A stretch of 64,000 bases of DNA from Geovibrio ferrireducens (GTDB taxonomy: Bacteria > Chrysiogenota > Deferribacteres > Deferribacterales > Geovibrionaceae): NCBI RefSeq assembly GCF_026226615.1, contig NZ_JAJAPB010000003.1, positions 62,001 through 126,000 of the forward strand, read 5' to 3'. Shown here piece by piece: positions 53,758 through 61,481 of this stretch. Under the pieces are notes generated by a model. The model did not search any database, was not told the DNA's origin, and saw only the letters and a program-made list of their open reading frames with translations. Numbering within the stretch: the stretch's first letter is position 1; each line of letters begins with the position of its first letter. The position numbers and the translations under genes are program-made.

Positions 53758-54435
53758 TTACACCCCGTCAAGCCAACTCTTTATTACACCCGCGTTTTTC
53801 AGCGGCACAGATACAGCTTCCGCAAGTTTTTCGTCCGTAACCACAAAAGCGGCTCTCAAGGGAACGTCCAGTTCCTCCGCCATTGTGAGCTTGGCCGGAC
53901 ACTTCATCACGGTTACGCCTTTTGCCTCTGCGAGGGCAAGTACTTTTTTAACAGTGTCCTCCGAAGCATCTTCAGGAATGAGCAGCAGCCTCACCAGTGA
54001 TGACTCAAGCAGTTTCTCGCATTTAGAACTGCCGGCTGCCACAAGCCCTGCTCCCCTGCCTGATCTCAGCAGGGCAAAGAAATAGCCCGATGTAACGGAA
54101 TATATTTCGTTCAGAAGCTGTGTGTATTCCTTCCTGTTTATGTTTTCCTTAAAACCTTTGGCGAAAAGATTTTTCTTCGCCGCCAGCTTAAGACATTCTC
54201 CGTCAAAGCAGAGGTAAACCCCGCGTCCGGGAAGTTTCCCTTTGCGGTCGTATATCGCCTTCCCTTCACCATCCGTCACAAAACGGAGCAGCTCATTCCT
54301 GCCTGCTGTCTTTCCGCAGGAGATGCATGAGCGTTCGGGGATTTCAGGCTTTTTAACGGTCTTCTTCTCCGTCTTTGCTTTCTTCTTCGTCAAGTTCTTC
54401 AAGCTCGCCTTCTTCAAAAACGCCTGCCTCTTCAA
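53758..54435 (-). CDS. YlxR (DUF448) protein fused to an L7Ae-like (YlxQ) domain
   Basis: Up to 225 residues. The YlxR core begins at about residue 34 ('RSCISCGKTAGRNELLRFV', 'GRGVYLC'), and the C-terminal 100 residues form an L7Ae/YlxQ-like fold ('GLVAAGSSKCEKLLES', 'VRLLLIPEDASED'). In many bacteria YlxR and YlxQ are separate consecutive genes, so this is a fusion. The frame overlaps nusA by up to 83 bp. Starts at 54435, 54402 or 54393 (all TTG) are possible, and none has a strong ribosome site, so the N-terminus is uncertain. Confidence 0.85.
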   Translation of the reverse strand: MKRQAFLKKASLKNLTKKKAKTEKKTVKKPEIPERSCISCGKTAGRNELLRFVTDGEGKAIYDRKGKLPGRGVYLCFDGECLKLAAKKNLFAKGFKENINRKEYTQLLNEIYSVTSGYFFALLRSGRGAGLVAAGSSKCEKLLESSLVRLLLIPEDASEDTVKKVLALAEAKGVTVMKCPAKLTMAEELDVPLRAAFVVTDEKLAEAVSVPLKNAGVIKSWLDGV

Positions 54436-55711
54436 GTTTTGATGAGAGGTAATCTATGGCCTTGTTGATAAGCGCTACCCCTTCTTCTTCTGTTAACTCA
54501 AGACTCTCCGTCAGTTCGTCCGGCGTGGCGTTGGAGAGTTTTTCTATATCGTCTATACCGGCTTCAAGGAGCTCAGAGATAACTGAATCCTCAAGCCCTT
54601 CAAGGTTTTCAAGGTTGTAAAGCTCGTAGAAGTCCTTCATTTCCTGTTCCTGAGCAACGAGACGCTCTTTTCTTATCTCTGCGTATTCGCTCTCTTTCAG
54701 GACATCAATCCTCCAGTCGGTAAGTCTGGCGGCAAGCCTTACGTTCTGCCCTTTTTTACCGATTGCGAGTGAAAGCTGGTCATCGGGAACCACAACCTCT
54801 ATAGTTCCTTCATCCTCAAATACGTTTGTAAGAACCACTTCCGCAGGGGAAATTGCGTTGCACACAAAGCGCACAGGATCCGGAGACCATTCCACAACGT
54901 CTATCTTCTCGCCTCTGAGCTCATGGCTGATGGAGTTGATTCTCGAACCTTTAAGACCAATGCACGCACCAACGGGGTCTATATTGCTGTTCTGGCTGTA
55001 AACAGCTACTTTCGCCCTGTCGCCGGGTTCTCTTGCAACGGATTTGACATCTATTATCCCTTCAAAAACTTCGGGGATTTCTGTTTCAAAAAGTTTTCTC
55101 ATAAACTCAGGGTGAGTTCTGGAAAGCACAAGCTGCGGCCAGCCTTTGTGCGTTTTAATATCAAGCAGAAGAGCGCGCACATAGTCGCCTCTGTTGAAAT
55201 AGTCGCCTGCCATCATCTCCCTGCGGGGAAGAATAGCCTCGGTTTTGCCTATGCTCACCGTAAGCAGGTCTCTGTCGGCTTTGAGGAGGGTTCCGTTTAC
55301 TATGTCGCCTTTTTTATTGTTGAACTGATCAAAAACAACCTGACGTTCAGCATCACGGAGCTTTTCAAAAAGCTTCTGCTTCGCAACAAGCGCAGCCTGC
55401 CTGCCGAGGTCATCCAGAGTCACGGAAACCATAAGCACATCGCCAAGCTGGGGGTTTTCTTTATATTTTGCGGCTTCGTCCATATCTATTTCAAACCATT
55501 TGTTGGTTACGTCCTCGCTGACTTCTTTCGGAACAAGTATCTCTATATGTCCTCTGTCAAGATCCACAACCACATCCGGTTCAAGGTATTTTCCTATTTT
55601 TCTGCCAACAGCCGCAACTATCGCCTCTTTCAGAGCTTCAGCGAGAATTTCCCTTGAAACCCCTTTTTCACGACCCAGTTTATCGGCAACCTTAGCAAGT
55701 TCCCTTATCAT
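54353..55711 (-). CDS. nusA: Transcription termination/antitermination factor NusA
   Basis: 452 residues. N-terminal domain (1-125), S1 (about 130-200), two KH domains (about 200-340; 'ACIGLKGSRINSISHELRGEKIDVV', by part 'CIGLKGSRI' and 'LAIGKKGQNVRLAARLTDW'). The C-terminal tail ends in an acidic stretch that overlaps the ylxR frame. AGGAG sits 5 nt before the ATG. NusA also regulates its own operon in many species. Confidence 0.97.
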   Translation of the reverse strand: MIRELAKVADKLGREKGVSREILAEALKEAIVAAVGRKIGKYLEPDVVVDLDRGHIEILVPKEVSEDVTNKWFEIDMDEAAKYKENPQLGDVLMVSVTLDDLGRQAALVAKQKLFEKLRDAERQVVFDQFNNKKGDIVNGTLLKADRDLLTVSIGKTEAILPRREMMAGDYFNRGDYVRALLLDIKTHKGWPQLVLSRTHPEFMRKLFETEIPEVFEGIIDVKSVAREPGDRAKVAVYSQNSNIDPVGACIGLKGSRINSISHELRGEKIDVVEWSPDPVRFVCNAISPAEVVLTNVFEDEGTIEVVVPDDQLSLAIGKKGQNVRLAARLTDWRIDVLKESEYAEIRKERLVAQEQEMKDFYELYNLENLEGLEDSVISELLEAGIDDIEKLSNATPDELTESLELTEEEGVALINKAIDYLSSKLEEAGVFEEGELEELDEEESKDGEEDR

Positions 55712-55719
55712 TGCTCCTC

Positions 55720-56205
55720 CTAAAAATCGAGCTGTAAAACCGCTTTCGCGATATTGTCCAGCTTTATGCAGAATTCTTTATTTTCTTTTTCAACGAACAG
55801 CTTAACAACGCCGTTCTCCACACCGGTAATGGTTCCGGTGTAGCTTTTACGCCCCGTATCATCCTTTTCTTTGGCTGTGACTTTGCAGATTTTTCCGGAG
55901 AACTTGAGGAAGTCCTTCTCGCTGCGGAGCGGCCTTTCAAGTCCGGGAGTGGAGACCTCGAGGCTGTAGCCGTCATAGGGGATAAAATCCGCTTCGTCCA
56001 GCCATTTTGAAATGCGTCTGCTTATTTCAGCACACTCGTCAAGTCCGGGCAGACAGTCCTCCCTGTCGATGACAATACGAAGGGTTCTGCCTGTTTTTTC
56101 CCGCCTGAAAGTTACATCAAAAATATCCACGCCTATCTCTTTAACGATAGGCACAAGCGCGTTTCTGACTTTGGACGAAATATCTTTCTCTATAAAATTA
56201 CCCAT
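55720..56205 (-). CDS. rimP: Ribosome maturation factor RimP
   Basis: 161 residues. N-terminal domain with 'LRIVIDREDCLPGLDECAEISRRI' (by part 'RIVIDREDC') and 'YSLEVSTPGLERPL', then a small SH3-like C-terminal domain. First gene of the nusA-infB operon, 8 bp before nusA. The sequence before its ATG lacks a strong Shine-Dalgarno, and a terminator-like hairpin lies 12-40 nt upstream. Confidence 0.95.
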   Translation of the reverse strand: MGNFIEKDISSKVRNALVPIVKEIGVDIFDVTFRREKTGRTLRIVIDREDCLPGLDECAEISRRISKWLDEADFIPYDGYSLEVSTPGLERPLRSEKDFLKFSGKICKVTAKEKDDTGRKSYTGTITGVENGVVKLFVEKENKEFCIKLDNIAKAVLQLDF

Positions 56206-56217
56206 ATAAACAGCTAC

Positions 56218-56244
56218 AAAAAAATTGGTGGGATAACTCCCACC
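56218..56244 (-). terminator. Terminator-like hairpin directly upstream of rimP
   Basis: GGTGGGA (56227-56233) pairs with TCCCACC (56238-56244) around TAAC; on the minus strand the hairpin is followed by seven U residues (56218-56224), and rimP begins 13 nt later. It could simply end transcripts from the PHP gene, whose stop is at 56321, or attenuate rimP-nusA-infB expression. Confidence 0.75.
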
Positions 56245-56320
56245 GCTAATTTAACTACCACAATTTAAATTTCAATGCAAGATATTTTGACTCTGTGCGG
56301 GTTACAGATGAGAAGTGAGT

Positions 56321-57481
56321 TTATATGCTGTAAACAGTGCAGTTTTTTTCCGACAGTTTTTCGAGAAGCCGCGCAGGAACCGAAGCATCCTCACAGCCGT
56401 GTCCGCCCAGATGTATTCCGGGCTTGATCCTTTCACCGTGAAAGTCGCTTCCTGCTGTTGCAATAAGGTTTTTTTCTTTCGCAAACCGGAGATACTCCGC
56501 TCTTTGCTGCGCATTATGATATGTGGAATATATCTCAATCCCTTCCACTCCGTCTATGAAAAGCTCCATGATTTTGCCTTGCGGGTAAAGCCCCGGATGC
56601 GCCACAGACAGTACAGATTTATCTGAAAGCACGGCAACACATTTTCGGTAATCAAGCAAACTCACATCAACATAGGCTCTGCCGCCTTTAAAAAAGTAGT
56701 CGAAATAGAAATTGGTATATGGCGAGCCTGATTTAGCACCGCTGAGATAAGGTTCAAGCTCAGGAAGATTTTCCTCATACTCCGCCAGCACCCGCAGAAA
56801 TGTCACGCCCGAAGGGGTTTTCCCTGCGGCGGCTTCAATAACCCTGTCAAAATCCACTTTCATACCTATGCTCCTGAGCTTATCTGTGCGCAGCCTCGCC
56901 TGATTCAGCCTGTTTGCGGCAAATTCATCCAGAAGCGCTGCCAAGTCACCGTCATCAGGATCTATGCCGTAAGGAATAAGGTGTATTTCCGTATCATCGT
57001 GATAAGTTGAAAGCTCCACAGCGGGGATAAACAGAGTGCTTCCGTCACCGTCCCTGAAAGAAAGCATTTCGCGCACGGAGGAAACAGTATTGTGATCTGT
57101 TATGGAAAAAAGAGAGTAATCACGTGAACGCAGAACGGCGTATACATCCAAAGGAGACAATACACCGTCCGAACTGTGACTGGTGTGTATATGCAGGTCG
57201 AATTGATGGATAGTTCGCAGATCGGGACATCCTGTCCGGCTGCTCACACGCTCGCGGCGGGATAAACCCTCCTTCGCTTCGCACGGCGCAACCCCTTCCA
57301 TGGGGTTGTGGGACTCAGACTGATGGATAGTTCGCAGACCGGGACATCCTGTCCGGCTGCTCACACGCTCGCGCCGCTTGGAAAGCGGCTTCGCTTCGCA
57401 CGGCGCAACCCCTTCCTTGGGGTTGTGGGACTCAGACTGATGGATAGTTCGCAGATCTAGACATCCTTTACCGCTTCGCAA
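56321..57481 (-). CDS. PHP-domain phosphoesterase with repeat-derived N-terminal insert
   Basis: 386 residues if initiated at the TTG at 57481, which has AAGGAG 6 nt upstream. The catalytic domain starts near 'FDLHIHTSHSSDG' (metal-binding DxHxHT) and shows 'ITDHNT' and 'TAGSDFHG', fitting the TrpH/RNase AM-like PHP group. Preceding it are two 39-codon units, each starting 'LRTIHQ', created by in-frame 117-bp palindromic repeats. Compared with relatives, which normally start at M-x-DLHIHT, this 78-residue insert is abnormal. A later start in the last unit (GTG near 57246) would avoid it. Confidence 0.8.
   Translation of the reverse strand: MRSGKGCLDLRTIHQSESHNPKEGVAPCEAKPLSKRRERVSSRTGCPGLRTIHQSESHNPMEGVAPCEAKEGLSRRERVSSRTGCPDLRTIHQFDLHIHTSHSSDGVLSPLDVYAVLRSRDYSLFSITDHNTVSSVREMLSFRDGDGSTLFIPAVELSTYHDDTEIHLIPYGIDPDDGDLAALLDEFAANRLNQARLRTDKLRSIGMKVDFDRVIEAAAGKTPSGVTFLRVLAEYEENLPELEPYLSGAKSGSPYTNFYFDYFFKGGRAYVDVSLLDYRKCVAVLSDKSVLSVAHPGLYPQGKIMELFIDGVEGIEIYSTYHNAQQRAEYLRFAKEKNLIATAGSDFHGERIKPGIHLGGHGCEDASVPARLLEKLSEKNCTVYSI
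57205..57466 (+). repeat. Two tandem 117-bp units containing composite elements F and G
   Basis: GATGGATAGTTCGCAG recurs at 57205, 57322 and 57439, exactly 117 bp apart. Element F: hairpin CGGGACA/TGTCCGG with TCC loop (57223-57239), core (57246-57289) and hairpin CAACCCC/GGGGTTG (57289-57308). Element G: CCGGGACATCCTGTCCGG (57339-57356), core and CAACCCC/GGGGTTG (57406-57425). The middle hairpins differ: GGCGGG...CCTCC in F, CCGCTT/AAGCGG in G. Confidence 0.9.
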
Positions 57482-57899
57482 GCAAGTCTCCTTAAACGTC
57501 ATTCTGAACCCGAAGGGTGAAGAATATCAAAAACTGAACAAGCAGGCGGCTTGAGGATTCTTCGTTAAAGATCAGAAAATCCTCCCCAGCCCTCCTTTCA
57601 AAAGGAGGGAGTTTGCCTTTACCGACAATAACATCCCTCTTAACAAGCCAAGATCGTCACTGCGAGGAGCCGAGGCGACGAAGCAGTCTCTTAAAATATA
57701 CTGAGAGATTGCTTCACCTTTCCAAGGTTCGCAATGACATATTAAAACTGATAACCCGCGTTAAACGCTGCAAGGTTCATGTCTGAGTTAATATCGCCGT
57801 ATCTACTTCCTGTGATACGGCTGAAACCGCTCGCGGCGGGATAAACCCGCCTTCGCTTCGCACGGCGCAGCCCCTTCCATGGGACTGCAGGGAAGAATC
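57482..57899. repeat. Repeat-filled intergenic region between the PHP gene and iorB
   Basis: Contains CATTCTGAACCC...GAAGAAT (57499-57526), GGATTCTTCG...AAAATCC (about 57555-57588), a CCCTCCTTTC/AAAGGAGGG palindrome (57592-57610), CACTGCGAGGAGC...GAAGCAGTC (57658-57693) with an inverted CATTGCGAACC... partner (57704-57738), a 42-bp copy of the iorB 3' end (57742-57783), and composite element H (57797-57888: hairpin CCGTATC/GATACGG, middle hairpin GGCGGG/CCCGCC, hairpin GCAGCCCC/GGGACTGC). No complete gene. Confidence 0.85.
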
Positions 57900-57941
57900 T
57901 TAAAACTGATAACCTGCGTTAAACGCTGCAAGGTTCATGTC
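57742..57941 (-). repeat. 42-bp direct repeat of the iorB 3' end flanking element H
   Basis: 57742-57783 and 57900-57941 are identical except one base (CCCGCG versus CCTGCG). Both encode the last 13 residues of IorB and its TAA (DMNLAAFNAGYQF). They are 158 bp apart and enclose composite element H. Confidence 0.9.
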
Positions 57942-58472
57942 AACTGTTTTGGGCGGAACCTTTTTGGAGATCACGGTGCGCCAGAGATCCGCATCAAAGG
58001 GAAGCAGTGCTGCAAGCTTGCCCAGCATAACCATTCCCGCAACTTTTGAGTTGCCAATGGCAGTCGCGGTTTTCATGGCATCTATCTCAAAAACCTCTTT
58101 AAAAGCTTTTTTAGTCTCCTCGGTCTGCTCGGCAGGGTAAGTTTCCTGACCGCCCGCAACAGAAGGGGGATAAATGCGGTATTTGTTTACCACCAGCGAT
58201 GTGTTTTTCCCCGCATATTCGGGATAACGCAGAAACTCCATATTCTCGAAAGAGATAACAATATCTGCCTCACCCACCGGGATAACGGGCGAAAGCACCT
58301 TAGCCCCGATGCGCACATGGGAAACCACGCTGCCGCCCCTCTGCGCCATGCCGTGGATTTCGCTTTTTTTAACATCCGCGTCACCCGCAAGGGCAACATC
58401 GCAGACTATATCGCTTGAGAGAACAGTTCCCTGTCCCCCCACACCTATCATTAATATATTAATATCTTTCAT
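57900..58472 (-). CDS. iorB: Indolepyruvate:ferredoxin oxidoreductase beta subunit
   Basis: 190 residues. POR gamma-type domain; 'GVGGQGTVLSSDIVCD' and 'EIHGMAQRGGSVVSHVRIG' (by part 'HGMAQRGGSVVSHVR') are typical. It pairs with IorA to oxidise aryl-pyruvates to aryl-acetyl-CoA with ferredoxin, part of aromatic amino acid fermentation or biosynthesis in anaerobes. Starts 2 bp after iorA. Confidence 0.95.
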   Translation of the reverse strand: MKDINILMIGVGGQGTVLSSDIVCDVALAGDADVKKSEIHGMAQRGGSVVSHVRIGAKVLSPVIPVGEADIVISFENMEFLRYPEYAGKNTSLVVNKYRIYPPSVAGGQETYPAEQTEETKKAFKEVFEIDAMKTATAIGNSKVAGMVMLGKLAALLPFDADLWRTVISKKVPPKTVDMNLAAFNAGYQF

Positions 58473-58474
58473 AA

Positions 58475-60214
58475 TTATCCCCTTTGATGAATAGCGTTAA
58501 ACCTGCATACCTTAACGCAGAGTTCGCAGCCTGTGCAGAGGGTTTCATCTATGAACGCCCTTTTCTCTTCCTTGTTCCAGAGGATAGCGGGACAGCCGAG
58601 CCTTGTGCAGATTGTGCAGCCGGAGCAGTTGTTCACATCCACATAGAAAGGAGGCTTGATCACGCTTCTGTCTGCGAAAATGCAGGGTTTATCAGTCACG
58701 ATAACACTGAGTTCCTCTTTTGCGGTTTCCTCTTTCAGAACCTTTATGCATTCATCAGGGTCAAAAGGGTTCACTGTTCTTATATTCTTCACTCCCATAG
58801 CCTCAAGAAGCTTGGGGAAGTTTATCTTCTGGGTCGGTGCGCCTTTGATGGTGCAGCCTGTTCCGGGGTTAGGCTGGTGACCTGTCATTCCGGTGATGCT
58901 GTTGTCCAGAATGATAACCGTGGATGTTCCGGCGTTGTAAACAGAGTTTAAAAGACCGTTTATACCCGTGTGAAAGAAGGTTGAATCACCAATAACCGCA
59001 ACGGATTTTCTCGCCAGTGCACCGTCAGTGGCTTTGTCCATTCCGTGCGCCATAGGGATGCTCGCCCCCATGCACACTGTGGAGTTAATGGCGCTAAGAG
59101 GCGGCAGAAGACCAAGGGTGTAGCAGCCTATATCACCCGCGGCGAAAAGCTTAAGCTTAGCTATGGCATAAAACATGCCCCTGTGCGAACAGCCCGGACA
59201 CATATTGGGCGGGCGCGCCGGAAGCTGTCTGGGATCAAAAGCAGGTTCCCTGACGCTTTTTCCGAAAAGCTTTCTCACCTCATCCACGGAAAGCTCACCG
59301 CAGACGCTTCTGTTCAGAGGCTCAACCTCTATTCCCGCCGCTTTAAGCTCGTTCTCGATGAATCTGTCAAGCTCTTCAACAACATAAAGCTTCTTAACCT
59401 TTTCAGCGAAGCGCTTTATCTTCTCAAAGCATATCGGATAAACCATCTCAAGTTTAAGGATGGATGCTTCGGGCATGGCTTCCTTGACATAGTGATATGT
59501 CACTCCGGCGCAGATTATGCCTATCTCCTCACTGCGGAACTCCACAGGGTTAATAGTGAGCCTGCCGGTGTCCGCACAGTCAGAGAGCTTATCAAGTCTG
59601 TTTTCAACAATCTTGTGGCGCACTCTGGCATTGGCGGGAACCATAACCCATTTTTTTATATCATTTTCCGGTTCAAATATCGGAGGGGTGTTTCTGGCTT
59701 TGAGGGCAACAACCGATTTACTGTGGGAAATCCTTGTACATGAACGCACAAGAACGGGAGTACAGTATTTCTCGGACACTTCAAGGGCGATGCCGATGAA
59801 GTCCTTGGCTTCCTGACTGTCTGCGGGCTCAAGCATGGGAACCTTCGCCAGACGTGCATAATGCCTGCTGTCCTGCTCGTTCTGGGAGCTGAACATATTA
59901 GGATCATCCGCAACCACGATAATCAGACCGCCGTTTACGCCGGTGTAGGAGACAGTCATCAGCGGATCGGCCGCAACATTAAGCCCCACATGCTTCATAC
60001 AGGTCATGGCGCGTCTTCCCGCGAGGGATGCACCTATAACCGTTTCAAGGGCAACCTTCTCATTAGTTGCCCATTCGCTGTATATTTCATCATACTGAGC
60101 CACATGCTCGGTAATCTCGGTACTGGGCGTTCCGGGGTAGGAGCTGACAACCTTCACCCCGTATTCATACGCTCCTCTGGCAAACGCCTCGTTTCCGCTT
60201 AAAACTTCCTTCAT
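58475..60214 (-). CDS. iorA: Indolepyruvate:ferredoxin oxidoreductase alpha subunit
   Basis: 579 residues. The N-terminal pyrimidine-binding domain ('SSYPGTPSTEITEH'), middle domain and TPP-binding 'GDIGCYTLG' and 'GDSTFFHTGINGLLNSVYN' region (by part 'GDSTFFHTG'). Two C-terminal [4Fe-4S] motifs: 'CSGCTICTRLGC' and 'CTGCELCVKVC'. Complete and consistent with an active oxygen-sensitive enzyme. It abuts the upstream TM gene. Confidence 0.96.
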   Translation of the reverse strand: MKEVLSGNEAFARGAYEYGVKVVSSYPGTPSTEITEHVAQYDEIYSEWATNEKVALETVIGASLAGRRAMTCMKHVGLNVAADPLMTVSYTGVNGGLIIVVADDPNMFSSQNEQDSRHYARLAKVPMLEPADSQEAKDFIGIALEVSEKYCTPVLVRSCTRISHSKSVVALKARNTPPIFEPENDIKKWVMVPANARVRHKIVENRLDKLSDCADTGRLTINPVEFRSEEIGIICAGVTYHYVKEAMPEASILKLEMVYPICFEKIKRFAEKVKKLYVVEELDRFIENELKAAGIEVEPLNRSVCGELSVDEVRKLFGKSVREPAFDPRQLPARPPNMCPGCSHRGMFYAIAKLKLFAAGDIGCYTLGLLPPLSAINSTVCMGASIPMAHGMDKATDGALARKSVAVIGDSTFFHTGINGLLNSVYNAGTSTVIILDNSITGMTGHQPNPGTGCTIKGAPTQKINFPKLLEAMGVKNIRTVNPFDPDECIKVLKEETAKEELSVIVTDKPCIFADRSVIKPPFYVDVNNCSGCTICTRLGCPAILWNKEEKRAFIDETLCTGCELCVKVCRFNAIHQRG

Positions 60215-60787
60215 TTAGCTTTCCCACCTTTTAACCATTTCATAAAGCTCGTTTTCGGGGTATTTGGAGCCGAACTCCTCAAGAAGCTTAGCCTTTTCAT
60301 CGCCCTGAGCGGCAAGGACGGCTCTGTAATACCAGAGAGGCTTCATGCTGCCTGATGTGATGTAGGCCTTGGGGTCCACATCCTTGGAACCGAGGTCGAA
60401 AGCAAGCCCCTTGGCAAGCTCGCCCAGTTCACCGGTTACCGCAACAAGGGTTTTCTGCGCATCGGGCAGGTTGTTGCCGGCTTCTATTATTCCGGCCTTA
60501 AGATATATATAGTTTTTTGATGATGACTTTTTATCACCGAGGGCTTTGAAGCTTGCGAGGCTCTCCGCGCTGGCGTTTCCGGTTATCATTTTTGTTTCGG
60601 CTGCTGCTATTTCGGTATCCGCTCTCTCGGAGTTCACCGCCAAAATCTGGCGCACTGTATAAGCTGCCACAAAAACAAGCAGGCACGCGCCCACAACAAT
60701 CACTATTTTTTTGTAATTCTGAAACATAAAGTCTTCGACTTTATCGATCGGCACTTCCTGAACGGGCTGTTTTCTCTTCCTGACCAC
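60215..60787 (-). CDS. Single-pass membrane protein with soluble helical domain (YfgM-like)
   Basis: 190 residues from GTG at 60787 with GGGAGG upstream. A basic N-terminus, one membrane helix (about 28-48), and a helical repeat-like periplasmic domain ('YLKAGIIEAGNNLPDAQKTL', 'WYYRAVLAAQGDEKAKLLEEFGSKYPENELY'; by part 'LEEFGSKYPENELYEM'). It resembles YfgM/TPR_21-type ancillary proteins that assist periplasmic folding. Located between a PHP gene and iorA with 0-2 bp gaps. Confidence 0.65.
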   Translation of the reverse strand: MVRKRKQPVQEVPIDKVEDFMFQNYKKIVIVVGACLLVFVAAYTVRQILAVNSERADTEIAAAETKMITGNASAESLASFKALGDKKSSSKNYIYLKAGIIEAGNNLPDAQKTLVAVTGELGELAKGLAFDLGSKDVDPKAYITSGSMKPLWYYRAVLAAQGDEKAKLLEEFGSKYPENELYEMVKRWES

Positions 60788-60788
60788 C

Positions 60789-61451
60789 TTAGCCTCCCAG
60801 TTTTCTTAAAAAAAGTTTTTTATTATTTTCAAAAACTTCTGCCGCCTGCTCTTTGCTGAGTCCGGTGCCCAGAAGTATTCTTTCCGCCTGTTCCGCACTC
60901 ACCGCATCTCCGGGAGCGTGAAAATCGTTATTAATCACAAGTGATGCACCGTTCTCCAGAGCTGTTTTCGCCACATATCCGTTGGAGAGGGAGTGCCCCT
61001 TCCTCGTGGTTATTTCAAGGTGAACGCCCTTTTCCGCCGCAAGCCTGCAAAGCTCCGCGGAGATAAGACCCGGATGCGCCAGAATGTCCGCCCCGGCTTC
61101 AATAGCCGCCTTGTTGGTTCCATCTGAAACCGGTTCAGTGAGTGTTTCACCGTGAACCACAACAATATCCGCGCCGAAGCGTCTGGCCTCGTCAACAAGC
61201 CTTGCCACGGATGAAGGCAGAACATGGGTAAGCTCAACCCCTGCAAGCACCTTAAACTCAGGTGATTCCCTGTTGAAGCGCTCCTTGAACCGAAGCAGGT
61301 TTTCAAGCACGAAAAGCAGGTTGGAGTCATCCGCATGGTCAGTGAATGCCATACCGCCGTAACCGGCCTTCTCTGCCCTGCGCGCAGATTCGGCAGGGAC
61401 AAGAACTCCGTCGCTGAAAACCGTGTGGGTGTGCAGATCATACATCCGCAT
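60789..61451 (-). CDS. PHP-domain metal-dependent phosphoesterase
   Basis: 220 residues, the short histidinol-phosphatase-like form. Metal ligands in 'YDLHTHTVFSDG' (4-15), 'AFTDHADD' and 'NNDFHAPGD'. Catalyses phosphoester hydrolysis; substrate unknown. No relation to the repeat-containing PHP gene beyond the fold. GGGGGC precedes the ATG at 61451. Confidence 0.9.
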   Translation of the reverse strand: MRMYDLHTHTVFSDGVLVPAESARRAEKAGYGGMAFTDHADDSNLLFVLENLLRFKERFNRESPEFKVLAGVELTHVLPSSVARLVDEARRFGADIVVVHGETLTEPVSDGTNKAAIEAGADILAHPGLISAELCRLAAEKGVHLEITTRKGHSLSNGYVAKTALENGASLVINNDFHAPGDAVSAEQAERILLGTGLSKEQAAEVFENNKKLFLRKLGG

Positions 61452-61481
61452 AGTATGCCCCCTGTTTTATATCACAAAACT

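Noticed and set aside
57205-57466. CRISPR-like regular direct repeats
   Set aside because: Only two complete units of 117 bp, internally palindromic, with no unique spacers and no cas genes nearby.
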